DNA from: an uncultured Fibrobacterota bacterium
GTDB taxonomy: Bacteria > Fibrobacterota > Fibrobacteria > Fibrobacterales > Fibrobacteraceae
Length of the DNA stretch: 64,000 nt
Direction: 5' to 3'
NCBI GenBank assembly: GCA_903876665.1
Contig: CAIRAY010000034.1
Coordinates: forward strand, 20,567-84,566
Part shown: positions 1 through 9,135 of the stretch, piece after piece
Layout of the letters: every line of letters begins with the position of its first letter
Numbering within the stretch: position 1 is the stretch's first letter
The notes under the pieces: generated by a model
The model's database searches: none
Told to the model about the DNA's origin: nothing
What the model saw: the letters and a program-made list of their open reading frames with translations, nothing else
Position numbers and translations under genes: made by a program

Positions 1-599
1 TCCACCGTTTCAGCCTGATTGACCACCACCCCGATTTTTTGCCCCGGATTGCGGGCAAGGGCTGTCTTCAAAGTACCATAGGCATCGGCAAGCGAAGTCA
101 ATTCCGGAGAAACCACCAGGACCAAAAAATCCACCGAGGTCATGAATACCAAGTTGGGCTCGCTCAGGCCTGCGCCCACATCCAGGATCATCCAATCGTA
201 ATTGGGTACCTCGGTATGGAGCCCGTCCAATAACATTTGCGCGGCTTTTCCCTGCATCCAACTCGGATCCGTGACACCTGAAAATCCATGGACAAAATCC
301 ATCCCTTTTACATTGCGGAGCACCACTTCTGCAAGAGTCTTCTCTCCTTTCACAAAATGGCCCCAATGCGTATCTGGATTGATTCCCAAGAAAATATTCA
401 AATCCGGAAGGCCAGGATCCACATCGAGCAAAAGAACCGCTTCACCAGCCTTTACCCGGCTAATTCCCAAAGATAGAGCGAAGGTCGTCTTGCCGACTCC
501 ACCCTTTCCGCTTCCGATGGCCACCCGCAAAGCCTTGCGCGGAGTTTCCGAATGGACCTTGATGGCCTCGCGCATGCCTTCCAATTGGGATTTGCTCAC
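1..599 (-). CDS. flhG: FlhG/FleN-type MinD-like ATPase, 3' end beyond window
   Basis: ParA/MinD-family ATPase that partners FlhF to set flagellar number and position. The minus strand from 599 reads openly to the window edge, so about 199 N-terminal residues are present and the C-terminus is missing. The start is GTG at 599-597, overlapping the flhF TGA (598-596) as GTGA; an internal ATG at 575 is an alternative. Visible motifs are the deviant Walker A GSGKGGVGKTT near residue 30, a DVDPGLPDLN Walker A' region and DWMILDVGAGL (Walker B). Its position directly after flhF is the usual flhF-flhG order. It is an FlhG rather than a chromosomal ParA because of this context. Confidence 0.9.
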   Translation of the reverse strand, partial: MSKSQLEGMREAIKVHSETPRKALRVAIGSGKGGVGKTTFALSLGISRVKAGEAVLLLDVDPGLPDLNIFLGINPDTHWGHFVKGEKTLAEVVLRNVKGMDFVHGFSGVTDPSWMQGKAAQMLLDGLHTEVPNYDWMILDVGAGLSEPNLVFMTSVDFLVLVVSPELTSLADAYGTLKTALARNPGQKIGVVVNQAETV

Positions 600-1810
600 A
601 GGGCCACCTCGCCGAGAACCCAAGAGGCCAAAATGTCGCGGTCTGCTTCCTGGATGTCGTCAGGAATCCGTTGCCCGGTCGCCACAAATGAAACGGGGAG
701 TTTGGTTTGACTCGTCAACCAATAGAGGGCGCCGAGTTCAAAGGTTTCATCCTGTTTGGTGAACAGAATCCGGTTCACGCCCATGGGACGGAACAGCTCC
801 ACCATTTCGAGCAAATCCCGGTCGCGGGTATTGAGAGAAAGAACCAGGTGCACTTCGTCGGGATGCACCGCCGCCACAAAGGCCTTCAACTCATCCAGGT
901 GTTCCTGGTTGTTGCGGGAACGGCCGGCGGTATCGACCAGAATCAAATCATGATGTTTTAGACGCTCCAAAGATTCCTGCACATCGTCGGGACCAAAAAC
1001 AGTCTCGAGCTCAATGTTCGTCGCATTGGCAAAGGACTGCATTTGCTCGAGCGCCCCCATGCGGTAACAGTCCGTAGTAATGATGGCAACGGTTCGATTG
1101 CCCCTCAGCATTTCGCGACCCGCAATTTTGGCGATGGTTGTGGATTTTCCGACTCCGGTTGGCCCCAAAAGAAGCATCACTGCTGAACGACCTTTGCGGA
1201 TGGGAATTCCTGGGGATGCCGGGATGCGACTGGCCAAAATGCGACGACTTGCAGCCAGAAGCCGGCTTCCGGAGCGGTCCTCCGGGGGGCAAGAAATCAT
1301 AAGTTCCGCGATGATATCCTGAATTACCGCTTGGGTCAGGCCGGCCCGCTCAAGGCCCTTTGCGATGGATTGGAATTCGGCGGGCATGCCCGCCTGGGAA
1401 GTCTTCATGCTGGTCTTCAGCTCGTCCCGCAGATGATGGACATCCTGGCGCAAAGCTTGAACCTCGTGCATGGTCTTTTCGACTTTGCCACCCAGGCCTA
1501 CGGAATTCCGACCATTATGATCAAGAACCTTGGACTCCTCATCGATATTGCGCCATTGGACTTTTTGCACTCCGCGGCGGTCGTATGCCCCGGGAGCACT
1601 GACGGGGTCGCTACCCATTTCGGCGGAGGGAATGGCCTCGGGCGGAAGCACCGTTTCATCCAAGGCCGCCGTCACTTCCACGCCCTCGGATTTGCCGAGC
1701 AAATTCTTCGGTTCATGGATTTTCAGGATCACCGCTTCGGGACCGAGGTCGGCCTTCACCAGCAGGAGGGCCTCACGAGTCGTCTTGGCTTGGTATTTTT
1801 TAATCTTCAT
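596..1810 (-). CDS. flhF: FlhF, SRP-type GTPase for flagellar placement
   Basis: 404-aa signal-recognition-particle-type GTPase that recruits early flagellar components to the assembly site. The N-terminus (MKIKKYQAKTTREALLLVKA) is the typical FlhF beginning. The G domain in the C-terminal half carries GPTGVGKSTTIAKIAG (P-loop), TDCYRMGALEQ, DTAGRS and TKQD-type guanine recognition (LFTKQDET). The N-terminal B domain is charged and variable, as is usual in the family. The 5' end overlaps flhA by 11 nt and the 3' end overlaps flhG, so it is translationally coupled within the long flagellar operon. Length is normal for FlhF. Confidence 0.96.
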   Translation of the reverse strand: MKIKKYQAKTTREALLLVKADLGPEAVILKIHEPKNLLGKSEGVEVTAALDETVLPPEAIPSAEMGSDPVSAPGAYDRRGVQKVQWRNIDEESKVLDHNGRNSVGLGGKVEKTMHEVQALRQDVHHLRDELKTSMKTSQAGMPAEFQSIAKGLERAGLTQAVIQDIIAELMISCPPEDRSGSRLLAASRRILASRIPASPGIPIRKGRSAVMLLLGPTGVGKSTTIAKIAGREMLRGNRTVAIITTDCYRMGALEQMQSFANATNIELETVFGPDDVQESLERLKHHDLILVDTAGRSRNNQEHLDELKAFVAAVHPDEVHLVLSLNTRDRDLLEMVELFRPMGVNRILFTKQDETFELGALYWLTSQTKLPVSFVATGQRIPDDIQEADRDILASWVLGEVAL

Positions 1811-3887
1811 GGATGCTCAAATTGGCGAAGGATGTGATATTGATCCCGCTTACGATTTCACTGTAGGAAAGGATAACAAGATTTGGCACGCTGCTTTCGA
1901 CCAATTTTTTCAGAGGAAAGCGGATATTGGGCGAACAGACCATGACGGGATTTTCGTTCGAAGCAATGGCTTGATCGTGTACTTTTTGGGCGGCATCTAA
2001 AATGCGACCCACCAGATCGGGGCGCAGAACGAGCCTTGGACCACGGTTGGTGTTCTGCAAGGAGGCTTCAAGCATCTGCTCTAGCTGGGGATCAATAGTG
2101 ATCACGGGAATCGTATTTGCGGGACTACGATAGACTTTGCAGATTTGGCGCGACAAAGCCAAGCGACATTGTTCCGTCAAATAGGCGGAATCTTTGGAGG
2201 CCTTGGCGGCGTTGGCCAGAATTTCAAGGATGGTTCCCAGGTCACGAATGGAAACCCGTTCGCTCAGCAAATTGCAAAGCACCTGTTGGATTTCGCCCAA
2301 ACTCAGCAAGGTCGGCGTAACTTCATCCACCACGGCCGGGCTATGCTTCTTCAAGTTGTCCACCAAAGTCTTAATGTCTTGGCGGGTAATAATTTCGGCC
2401 GCCTGGTGGCGAATGATCTCGGTCAAGTGGGTAACCATCACCGCGGGAAGTTCGACCACCGTGTACCCGGCCAGTTCGGCATTTTCCTTTTGGGATTCCG
2501 TGATCCAGAGGGCGGGAAGTCCAAAGGCCGGCTCCTTGGTCTTGATTCCGACCACTTTTTGACTCACCTTTCCTGGATTCATAGCCAGGTAGGATCCCAT
2601 CATCAGCTCGCCACGCCCCACATCGACACCCTTCACCTTGACCAGGTATTCGTTAGGGCCCAGCTGAATATTGTCGCGAATGCGGATAGGAGGAACGATA
2701 ATTCCTATTTCGGATGCCATTTGTCTGCGAAGCATAGTAATTCGCTCAAGCAGGTCTCCGCCCTGGGCCGAATCCACCAAAGGAATCATCCCATAGCCAA
2801 TCTCCAGCTCCATCTGTTCCACTTGCAGGAAGTCCTCAATTTTTTCTTCGCGCGCAGGCGTCTGGGTGGCAGCCTCTTCGGCGGCTTTTTCCTCTTCTTC
2901 CTGGATCTTGGTTCTCGATTTTTGTCCAATCATTCGGTAGGCGGTAAAGCCGAGCAAGCTTGCAATTCCCAGGAAGGCGAAGGTGGGCATTCCCGGAATA
3001 ATCCCGAGCATGGCCATCACAAAGGCCGCCACTCCGAGGGATTTGGAGCTCTGGGAAAACTGCGCCAAAATTTCGGAACCCAGGTTTCCGGTGGAAGCCG
3101 CGCGGGTAACGATAATACCCGATGCGGTCGAAATCATCAGAGCAGGAATCTGGGTCACCAGGCCATCGCCAATGGTCAATTTGGTATAGGTCTCTAAAGC
3201 CTGCAGCACATCCATGTTCAACATGGCCACACCCAGGATCAGGCCTCCGACAATATTGATGCCCGTAATAATCAAACCGGCAATGGCATCGCCACGCACA
3301 AACTTGGACGCACCGTCCATGGCACCATAAAAATCAGCTTCACGTGAGATGTTGGAGCGACGCAGCTTCGCTTCCGCCTCGGAAATAATTCCGGCATTCA
3401 AATCGGCATCAACGGCCATTTGCTTTCCGGGCATTGCATCCAAAGTAAAGCGGGCCGCGACTTCGGCAATGCGGCCAGAACCTTTGGTGATCACCACAAA
3501 CTGGATAATCACCAGAATGATGAACATGATGAACCCGACAATAATGTTTCCGGAGGTCACAAAATCACCGAAGGCCTGGATCACGGAGCCCGCATGCCCC
3601 TGGGACAGAATCAAACGGGTTGCCGCAATATTCAAGGCCAGACGAAACAAGGTGATGACCAGAAGCAGGCCTGGGAATACTGAAAATTCGAGGACCTTCT
3701 CCAAATACATGGAAATCATCAGAATCAAAAGCGCTAAGCTGATATTCAAAGCAAGCAATACATCAAGGATCACCGGAGGAAGCGGGATGATCATCATGAT
3801 CACAATCCCTACCACGCCCAGAATGACCACAGCATCCTTGTGCTTGGCCAGACCCTGCAGTCCTTTTAATGCATTCGCTCTATCCAT
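1800..3887 (-). CDS. flhA: FlhA, flagellar type III export gate protein
   Basis: 695-aa integral membrane component of the flagellar export apparatus. The first about 330 residues contain the expected cluster of hydrophobic segments. Between them lies the FHIPEP signature: VAARFTLDAMPGKQMAVDAD, with downstream cytoplasmic-loop residues RREADFYGAMDGASKFV-like. The C-terminal half is the soluble cytoplasmic domain that docks chaperone-substrate complexes and forms the nonameric ring. An acidic/alanine-rich linker near residue 335-350 (EEEEKAAEEAA) separates the two parts. It starts 16 nt after the beta-propeller lipoprotein stop and overlaps flhF. Confidence 0.97.
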   Translation of the reverse strand: MDRANALKGLQGLAKHKDAVVILGVVGIVIMMIIPLPPVILDVLLALNISLALLILMISMYLEKVLEFSVFPGLLLVITLFRLALNIAATRLILSQGHAGSVIQAFGDFVTSGNIIVGFIMFIILVIIQFVVITKGSGRIAEVAARFTLDAMPGKQMAVDADLNAGIISEAEAKLRRSNISREADFYGAMDGASKFVRGDAIAGLIITGINIVGGLILGVAMLNMDVLQALETYTKLTIGDGLVTQIPALMISTASGIIVTRAASTGNLGSEILAQFSQSSKSLGVAAFVMAMLGIIPGMPTFAFLGIASLLGFTAYRMIGQKSRTKIQEEEEKAAEEAATQTPAREEKIEDFLQVEQMELEIGYGMIPLVDSAQGGDLLERITMLRRQMASEIGIIVPPIRIRDNIQLGPNEYLVKVKGVDVGRGELMMGSYLAMNPGKVSQKVVGIKTKEPAFGLPALWITESQKENAELAGYTVVELPAVMVTHLTEIIRHQAAEIITRQDIKTLVDNLKKHSPAVVDEVTPTLLSLGEIQQVLCNLLSERVSIRDLGTILEILANAAKASKDSAYLTEQCRLALSRQICKVYRSPANTIPVITIDPQLEQMLEASLQNTNRGPRLVLRPDLVGRILDAAQKVHDQAIASNENPVMVCSPNIRFPLKKLVESSVPNLVILSYSEIVSGINITSFANLSIHED

Positions 3888-3903
3888 TACAACTTACTCA
3901 TCC

Positions 3904-5640
3904 TCATTCGATCACTTGATGTACCCGAACCAAAGTGGGCAAAGTCAGACCACTGCCACTCCCCATTCGCGTACCGTCGCTAGAAAGCCTGACCACTTCA
4001 CCAGCGCCCTTGTCGGCGACCCAAACACCTTGATCCACCGCATAGGTAGAAACTGATGCGGGAGAAATAAACCCATTGACCGCCAAACCATCCGAAACTT
4101 TGCGGGAACCGACCGTGGTTCGGAGGAATTTGTAGACCGAACCCGCAAGAATGTCGGAGACCCAGCAAACCCCTCCCCCGGAGGACAGCGAATTGGCAAA
4201 TTCAAATCCGGTAATGTTGGCTTTGACATCACCGGAGGTATCCACCACGACCACCCGGGAGCTGTCGGCGATCCAGGCATATCCAGTGACGGGATCATAG
4301 CTGACAACCGAAGGCCGGTTGAAGTTGTATGCGGCACCCTGGAAAATCCGTGCTTTGGCCTCCCCGTTGCGGATGAACCCGACATAATCCTGCTCCGGAC
4401 TCACAAACCAAACGAGATTCCGTTCAAACTGGTCGATGGAAAGACCCTTTACCGGACCCGGAATGTCGTAACTGGTTCCAATTGCGGTGAACCCCGAATC
4501 CAAATTATTCATGCTGAAGCGACGCACCCGGCTGTAGAGGGTGTCGTTGGTAATGGCCTTCATATCCGAGACCCAAATCAACCGGGACTCCACATCGATG
4601 GCCAGGGAATATGGAGTCTGAAAAGTGCTTGAATCCTTCCACAGCAACCTTCCATAGGCATCGTACTGATAAATGCTGCTCGACCCGATATCCAGAACCC
4701 AAACTTTGTTTTGAATGGTTGAATTTGAATTCAACACGATATCACTGACCTCGTCAAAGGGTCCCCACACACGGGCCACCTCGCTTCCCTTGGGAGAAAA
4801 CTTAACGAGCTCCTCACCCGAGACCACCCAAGCAGATCCCGCTTCATCATATACAATCAATTGCAAACGGTATTCCCGCGTTCCAAAACCACCCTTGTCC
4901 GTCAGGATCAAAGGAAGAATCGTGTCAAGAAGTCCGTTGGGCGCACTCCAGGTCCAGGTCCAAATGGAATCACTTTGGGTTTTGACCTGAAGGGTTCCCA
5001 TGCCTGCGGGCCATTCAATGGCCTGCACGGGGTATTCGGTATTGAAGGCGTCGGTGTACCGGAAACTCACGTCAATTCGTTCACCAGGGTGCACCGCCAA
5101 AGTCAAAATGGAATCCCCCGGCTGGGCAATTCCACCCACCCAAAGACTATCGATACGCGGGAGGATATTCATAATTTCAATCACATCAATCGAAGATTCC
5201 TTTCCATCCACGACCACCGCGATCGTATCCAGATAACGATACGTTGTATCAACAACAGTAATATCCTTGCTCCCCGAGGTGGACGCGGAAGAACTCCCCG
5301 ATCCCGAAGAAGAGCTCGCCTTGACCGTATGGGTGTCCAGGACCATGGTCGCCTTGGGAAGGGATTCCCAATGCAAATAAACCGTGTCTGCGATGATCAA
5401 GCCATTCAAACTATCAGAGTTTCGGATCGCAATATCCCCTTTTCCCGTTTTCCAGCGAATACTGCCAGGTTCCTGCACCCCTTCTTCAAGCTTGATCCAA
5501 ACCTTGAAGAGTCCGCCCTTGTAGATGTAGGCCTTGGCTACTTTGTCTTTATTCACCTGAACCTGCACATCCAACACAGTACTTTTGGGTGTACAAGCCA
5601 CTAACCCCAAAACAACAAGAACCAATAGCCACCGGATCAT
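3904..5640 (-). CDS. lipoprotein with beta-propeller-like repeats inside the flagellar operon
   Basis: 578-aa predicted lipoprotein: short signal MIRWLLVLVVLGLVAC with the lipobox LVAC. An N-terminal region of about 110 residues is followed by a Ser/Gly linker (SSSSGSGSSSAST), an Ig-like stretch, and a C-terminal half with repeated strand patterns such as VWVLDIGSSSIYQYDAYGRL and AWIADSSRVVVVDTSGDV. These resemble NHL/SMP-30 type beta-propeller blades. Its start overlaps the flhB stop (ATGA) and it sits 16 nt before flhA, so it is co-transcribed with core export genes. No known flagellar protein was recognised. An envelope scaffold or sheath-related role is only a guess. Confidence 0.8.
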   Translation of the reverse strand: MIRWLLVLVVLGLVACTPKSTVLDVQVQVNKDKVAKAYIYKGGLFKVWIKLEEGVQEPGSIRWKTGKGDIAIRNSDSLNGLIIADTVYLHWESLPKATMVLDTHTVKASSSSGSGSSSASTSGSKDITVVDTTYRYLDTIAVVVDGKESSIDVIEIMNILPRIDSLWVGGIAQPGDSILTLAVHPGERIDVSFRYTDAFNTEYPVQAIEWPAGMGTLQVKTQSDSIWTWTWSAPNGLLDTILPLILTDKGGFGTREYRLQLIVYDEAGSAWVVSGEELVKFSPKGSEVARVWGPFDEVSDIVLNSNSTIQNKVWVLDIGSSSIYQYDAYGRLLWKDSSTFQTPYSLAIDVESRLIWVSDMKAITNDTLYSRVRRFSMNNLDSGFTAIGTSYDIPGPVKGLSIDQFERNLVWFVSPEQDYVGFIRNGEAKARIFQGAAYNFNRPSVVSYDPVTGYAWIADSSRVVVVDTSGDVKANITGFEFANSLSSGGGVCWVSDILAGSVYKFLRTTVGSRKVSDGLAVNGFISPASVSTYAVDQGVWVADKGAGEVVRLSSDGTRMGSGSGLTLPTLVRVHQVIE

Positions 5641-6713
5641 ACGAATGCCGCCTTTTGCTTGTCCATACTAAATACATACGCAAGAACTTCTGCAACACCG
5701 TTGTAGAGCTCCTGCGGAACACCGTCACCCACCTGGACCTGGTCATACATGGCACGGGCGAGAGGTTTATTTTCCACAATGGGAACGCCATTTTCCTTAG
5801 CCAAATTTCGGATATGCTCCGCAATCAATCGTTTTCCTTTAGCAACAACAACGGGGACTTGATCCTCGCCGCGGTTATAGCGGATGGCGATGGCAATAAA
5901 GGTCGGGTTGGTGATGACCACCGTCGCCTTGGGAACTTCGTGCACCATGAACTGCTGGTGCATCTTGTACATCGCCCGCTTGCGCGCTAGGATGGTTTTG
6001 GGATCACCCATGGAATTTTTATTTTCCTCTTTGACCTCTTCCTTGGTCATTTTCAAATCGTTGGTTGTCTTACGTTTTTGATAAATCCAATCAATAATTC
6101 CGAGAATCAGAAGCAATATCGCAACCTTCCAAAGGATTTCAAAAGCCAAATCTACGATGAGCCCGACGATACCCGCCAAGTCCAAGTCCACCGAAGTTAA
6201 AATATCGTCCAAGCGGTTGCGGATCGCATCATAGGAAACATAACCGATCGCAGCCATTTTCGCCAGACCTTTCAACAGCTCAATCCAAGCCTCCTTCCCA
6301 AAAATTCCGGTAACCGCCTGGAGGTTGAAAAGCTTTTTCAAATCAAATTCCAGAGGCTTGGTGGTGAAGTTGAGGCCGACCTGGAGGAGATTCACCACCA
6401 GCCCGGCCACCAACAAAAGGACCAAAATCGGCCACATCATTTCCATCATCAATTTAAGCACATGCACGATCAGGAAATTAAACCATTGGTCCGTTGGTTC
6501 AGGAACAAAGGCCAAAGTCCCAAAGAATTCCCTCATCAGATCCATGCTGGATTGAGAAAATTGTCCTCCAAATTTGGCGATGCCTACAATACCCACAAAG
6601 AGAATCACCGAAGAATTCAAATCCATGGAACGCCCGAGTTGCCCACGGTCCCTAGCTTCATCCAGCTTTCGCCCGGAGGGGGCTTCGGTTTTGTCTTCGC
6701 TATCTTCAGCCAT
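5637..6713 (-). CDS. flhB: FlhB, flagellar export substrate-specificity switch
   Basis: 358-aa export-gate protein with an N-terminal cytoplasmic tail (DKTEAPSGRKLDEARDRGQL), about four membrane segments and a C-terminal cytoplasmic domain. Family knowledge: FlhB self-cleaves between Asn269 and Pro270 of NPTH to switch from rod/hook to filament export. Here the numbering is identical, N269-P270-T271, but residue 272 is Phe instead of the usual His. The following segment (IAIAIRYNRGEDQVPVV) matches the FlhB C-terminal part. It overlaps fliR upstream by 8 nt and the lipoprotein gene downstream by 4 nt. Confidence 0.96.
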   Translation of the reverse strand: MAEDSEDKTEAPSGRKLDEARDRGQLGRSMDLNSSVILFVGIVGIAKFGGQFSQSSMDLMREFFGTLAFVPEPTDQWFNFLIVHVLKLMMEMMWPILVLLLVAGLVVNLLQVGLNFTTKPLEFDLKKLFNLQAVTGIFGKEAWIELLKGLAKMAAIGYVSYDAIRNRLDDILTSVDLDLAGIVGLIVDLAFEILWKVAILLLILGIIDWIYQKRKTTNDLKMTKEEVKEENKNSMGDPKTILARKRAMYKMHQQFMVHEVPKATVVITNPTFIAIAIRYNRGEDQVPVVVAKGKRLIAEHIRNLAKENGVPIVENKPLARAMYDQVQVGDGVPQELYNGVAEVLAYVFSMDKQKAAFV

Positions 6714-7515
6714 GGACAGCCCCCGACTTTAGCAGGTAGGCGATGGCCTCTTGAACTTGCCGAAAATTGGAATCGAAGAGCATGCTCATCAGTGGAAAAC
6801 TTTGCCACATAATGAATATTCCTACCACAATTTTTAAAGGAACCGCAACGACCCACACATTCATCTCGGGCATTACGCGCGACATCAAAGCCATGCCGAG
6901 CGACATCATCAAAAGGGCAATCATTACCGGAGCAGCCAATTTAACCCCCGTCACCAGGGCCAGGCCGGACATGAGACAGACGGTACGCGCAATAGGGAGC
7001 ATTTCCCAATTGAAATGCCCAATTGGAATATACTGGAATGATTCAATGACCACCTGAATGAAATAATAATGGAATCCCTTCACCAGAAAAGCAATCGAAA
7101 ACACCAGCACCAGCAGAACACCGATTTCGTCTCCACTTTCATCCTGAATGGGATCCATGGTACCGCCCATGGAAATGCCAATATCCCGGGAAATAATATG
7201 ACCTCCGATAACCACAAAATGAAAGAGATAGGTTGCCGTGAATCCGATCATCAGGCCAATCATCACCTGTTCCAGAACCAGTATAAAAAAGAAGATGGGC
7301 GAATTTTGGATGACAAAACCCGCAGGAGGCAACAAGGGGAAGGCGGCCAGGGCCAAAAAAAACGAGAGGCCGGCCTTTACCGTAGTGGGGATGACTCCGG
7401 TAATGGAAAGAAACGGCAAAATGAAAACGAGCACACTGACCCGCACCAAAACCAGAGAGAAGAGTTCAATCGACTCAACACTCAGATCCAGGTTTGTGGC
7501 AAGCATGGAAAGCAT
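6706..7515 (-). CDS. fliR: FliR, flagellar export gate protein
   Basis: 269-aa polytopic membrane protein of the FliPQR export core. Several hydrophobic helices are evident (LFSLVLVRVSVLVFILPFLS near the N-terminus, LVLVFSIAFLVKGFHYYF, LAAPVMIALLMMSLGMALMS). Motifs typical of FliR include the N-terminal region with Arg in a membrane helix and the GVIPTTVKAGLSFFLA segment. It lies between fliQ and flhB, which it overlaps by 8 nt. A second in-frame ATG at 7506 could also be the start. Confidence 0.93.
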   Translation of the reverse strand: MLSMLATNLDLSVESIELFSLVLVRVSVLVFILPFLSITGVIPTTVKAGLSFFLALAAFPLLPPAGFVIQNSPIFFFILVLEQVMIGLMIGFTATYLFHFVVIGGHIISRDIGISMGGTMDPIQDESGDEIGVLLVLVFSIAFLVKGFHYYFIQVVIESFQYIPIGHFNWEMLPIARTVCLMSGLALVTGVKLAAPVMIALLMMSLGMALMSRVMPEMNVWVVAVPLKIVVGIFIMWQSFPLMSMLFDSNFRQVQEAIAYLLKSGAVHG

Positions 7516-7527
7516 GGATATCGCCTA

Positions 7528-7797
7528 TCAGGGAATCAAATTGGGAATAACTTTCATGAGGTCGACAAAAAAATCCCGGAACAGTTGCACCATGGTGGGA
7601 AGGAAAAACAAAAGCACGAGCGTGACCCCCACAATCTTGGGAATAAAGGTCATGGTCATTTCGTTGATGTGGGTCATGGTTTGAAACAAGGAAACAGCAA
7701 GGCCAATCACCAAGGCCGTCACCAGCATGGGCCCACTCAGATAGAGCATGAGCACCATGGCGTTTCGCCCAATATCAATTACCATCAGATCAGACAT
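7528..7797 (-). CDS. fliQ: FliQ, flagellar export gate protein
   Basis: 89-aa protein with two transmembrane hairpin helices, the standard FliQ size. The conserved core is LVIGLAVSLFQTMTHINEMT followed by TFIPKIVGVTLVLLFF, which matches the FliQ family signature. It assembles with FliP and FliR into the helical export channel. It is located between fliP and fliR with short intergenic gaps (17 and 12 nt). Confidence 0.95.
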   Translation of the reverse strand: MSDLMVIDIGRNAMVLMLYLSGPMLVTALVIGLAVSLFQTMTHINEMTMTFIPKIVGVTLVLLFFLPTMVQLFRDFFVDLMKVIPNLIP

Positions 7798-7814
7798 TGT
7801 TCACCTCTTTTTCC

Positions 7815-8591
7815 CTAATGGAAACTCAGCAGAACTTGTTGCACAATTAAATTCCACCCATCCACCATTACGAATAAAATCAATTTAAACGGCATGGAAA
7901 TCATGACCGGCGGGAGCATCATCATACCCATGGACATCAGAATCGAAGCCACGGCCATGTCAATCACCAGGAAGGGAATGTAAATCAAGAACCCAATAAT
8001 GAAAGCCGTCTTCATTTCGGAGAGAATGAAGGCAGGAATCACCACGGTCATGGTCAGGTCGTCCACCGTCTTTGGATTGGCCTGTTTGGTTGCGCGCACA
8101 AAAAGGGCGAGCTCCTTTTCCCCGGTTTGACGCAGCATGAACTCCCGCAAGGGTTTGATCGCCTTGTCCATCCCCTGTTTGTAATCGATTTCTTTTTTCA
8201 TGTAGGGCTGAATCGCTTCATCGTTGATGCGGTTGAAGGTCGGTGCCATCACAAAGAAGGTTAAAAAGAGAGAAAGCCCCATCACCATCTGGTTGGGGGG
8301 CGCTTCCGGAGTTCCGAGTGCTTTTTTGACAAAATTCAAAACGATCACAATTCGGGTAAAGGCTGTCATCATGATGATGATCGAGGGGGCGAGCGAAAGC
8401 ACGGTCAGGAGGGCAACGATTTCCAGGGTTACTGCGATGTCCTCGGGAGCTCCCGCTTTATCAACCCCAAATGTCACTTTTGGAAAGGGAAGCGCCGCCT
8501 GGGACCAGGCCACGCCTGCAAAAATCAACAAAAAGAAAATTAAGGTTCTGGCCCGACTTGCCGATATACCCGAGAAGGAGAGGAACTTCAT
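7815..8591 (-). CDS. fliP: FliP, flagellar export gate protein
   Basis: 258-aa membrane protein with a cleavable N-terminal signal (TLIFFLLIFAGVAWSQA), as is common for FliP. The family signatures are visible: LAPSIIIMMTAFTRIVIVL, GTPEAPPNQMVMGLSLFLT and the C-terminal block SILMSMGMMMLPPVMISMPF. It forms the pentameric part of the FliPQR gate in the MS ring. The start overlaps the fliO stop by 4 nt, indicating coupling. Confidence 0.96.
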   Translation of the reverse strand: MKFLSFSGISASRARTLIFFLLIFAGVAWSQAALPFPKVTFGVDKAGAPEDIAVTLEIVALLTVLSLAPSIIIMMTAFTRIVIVLNFVKKALGTPEAPPNQMVMGLSLFLTFFVMAPTFNRINDEAIQPYMKKEIDYKQGMDKAIKPLREFMLRQTGEKELALFVRATKQANPKTVDDLTMTVVIPAFILSEMKTAFIIGFLIYIPFLVIDMAVASILMSMGMMMLPPVMISMPFKLILFVMVDGWNLIVQQVLLSFH

Positions 8592-9133
8592 TTGCCACCG
8601 TCCTTGCGAAAACGCGAAAGCATTTGGTTCACGGTCTGGGAAAATTGCGCCGGAGTCACAATGGCAGCCTGAGCATTCTGGAGCAGGGTTTTTGCTTCAT
8701 CCCCTTCCATGATGGCAAGAGTCCGCATGGAATCCGGAGTGGCTCCCAGCAAAATCACCTTGGATTCACCCACCCGCATCAACACCACCTTTTGGTGTTG
8801 CCCCAAGTGATAACTCTCCAGCAACTGCAAAGCTTTGCCACCAGCGGAAGGAGGCAAATCCATTTTTCGGACTTTGCGGGCAAGGTAGTAGAGAGCATAG
8901 ATTAACGCCAAAACAATAATAAGGCTTATTGCCAGCCGTAACGCGATGCCAATGAAATCAGGAGGACCCGCCGGGGTAGTGGCTTGCACCTGAGCTGCCG
9001 CACGAGACCCATCAAGAATCAAATTCAAGTTTTCAATTTTTTTGTCCAATCCTCCCACTGAAGCCGAGGACTGGGCAAAGACGATCCCAAATGAAACCAA
9101 TAAGACGATTGCAAACCATGAACGAATTCCCAC
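8588..9133 (-). CDS. fliO: FliO, assembly factor for the flagellar export gate
   Basis: 181-aa small membrane protein. An N-terminal signal-like segment (SWFAIVLLVSFGIVFAQ) is followed by a linker and a second membrane helix (LAISLIIVLALIYALYYLA). The cytoplasmic tail has the FliO-type features KMDLPPSAGGKALQLLESYHL and KVVLMRVGESKVILLG. The start is GTG at 9133, supported by a GAGGT Shine-Dalgarno five bases upstream. It sits between fliN and fliP, where FliO is expected. Confidence 0.87.
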   Translation of the reverse strand: MGIRSWFAIVLLVSFGIVFAQSSASVGGLDKKIENLNLILDGSRAAAQVQATTPAGPPDFIGIALRLAISLIIVLALIYALYYLARKVRKMDLPPSAGGKALQLLESYHLGQHQKVVLMRVGESKVILLGATPDSMRTLAIMEGDEAKTLLQNAQAAIVTPAQFSQTVNQMLSRFRKDGGK

Positions 9134-9135
9134 GA

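Noticed and set aside
2145..3197. Plus-strand open frame of 350 codons inside flhA
   Set aside because: Antisense shadow; flhA on the other strand has the full FHIPEP signature and the expected length.
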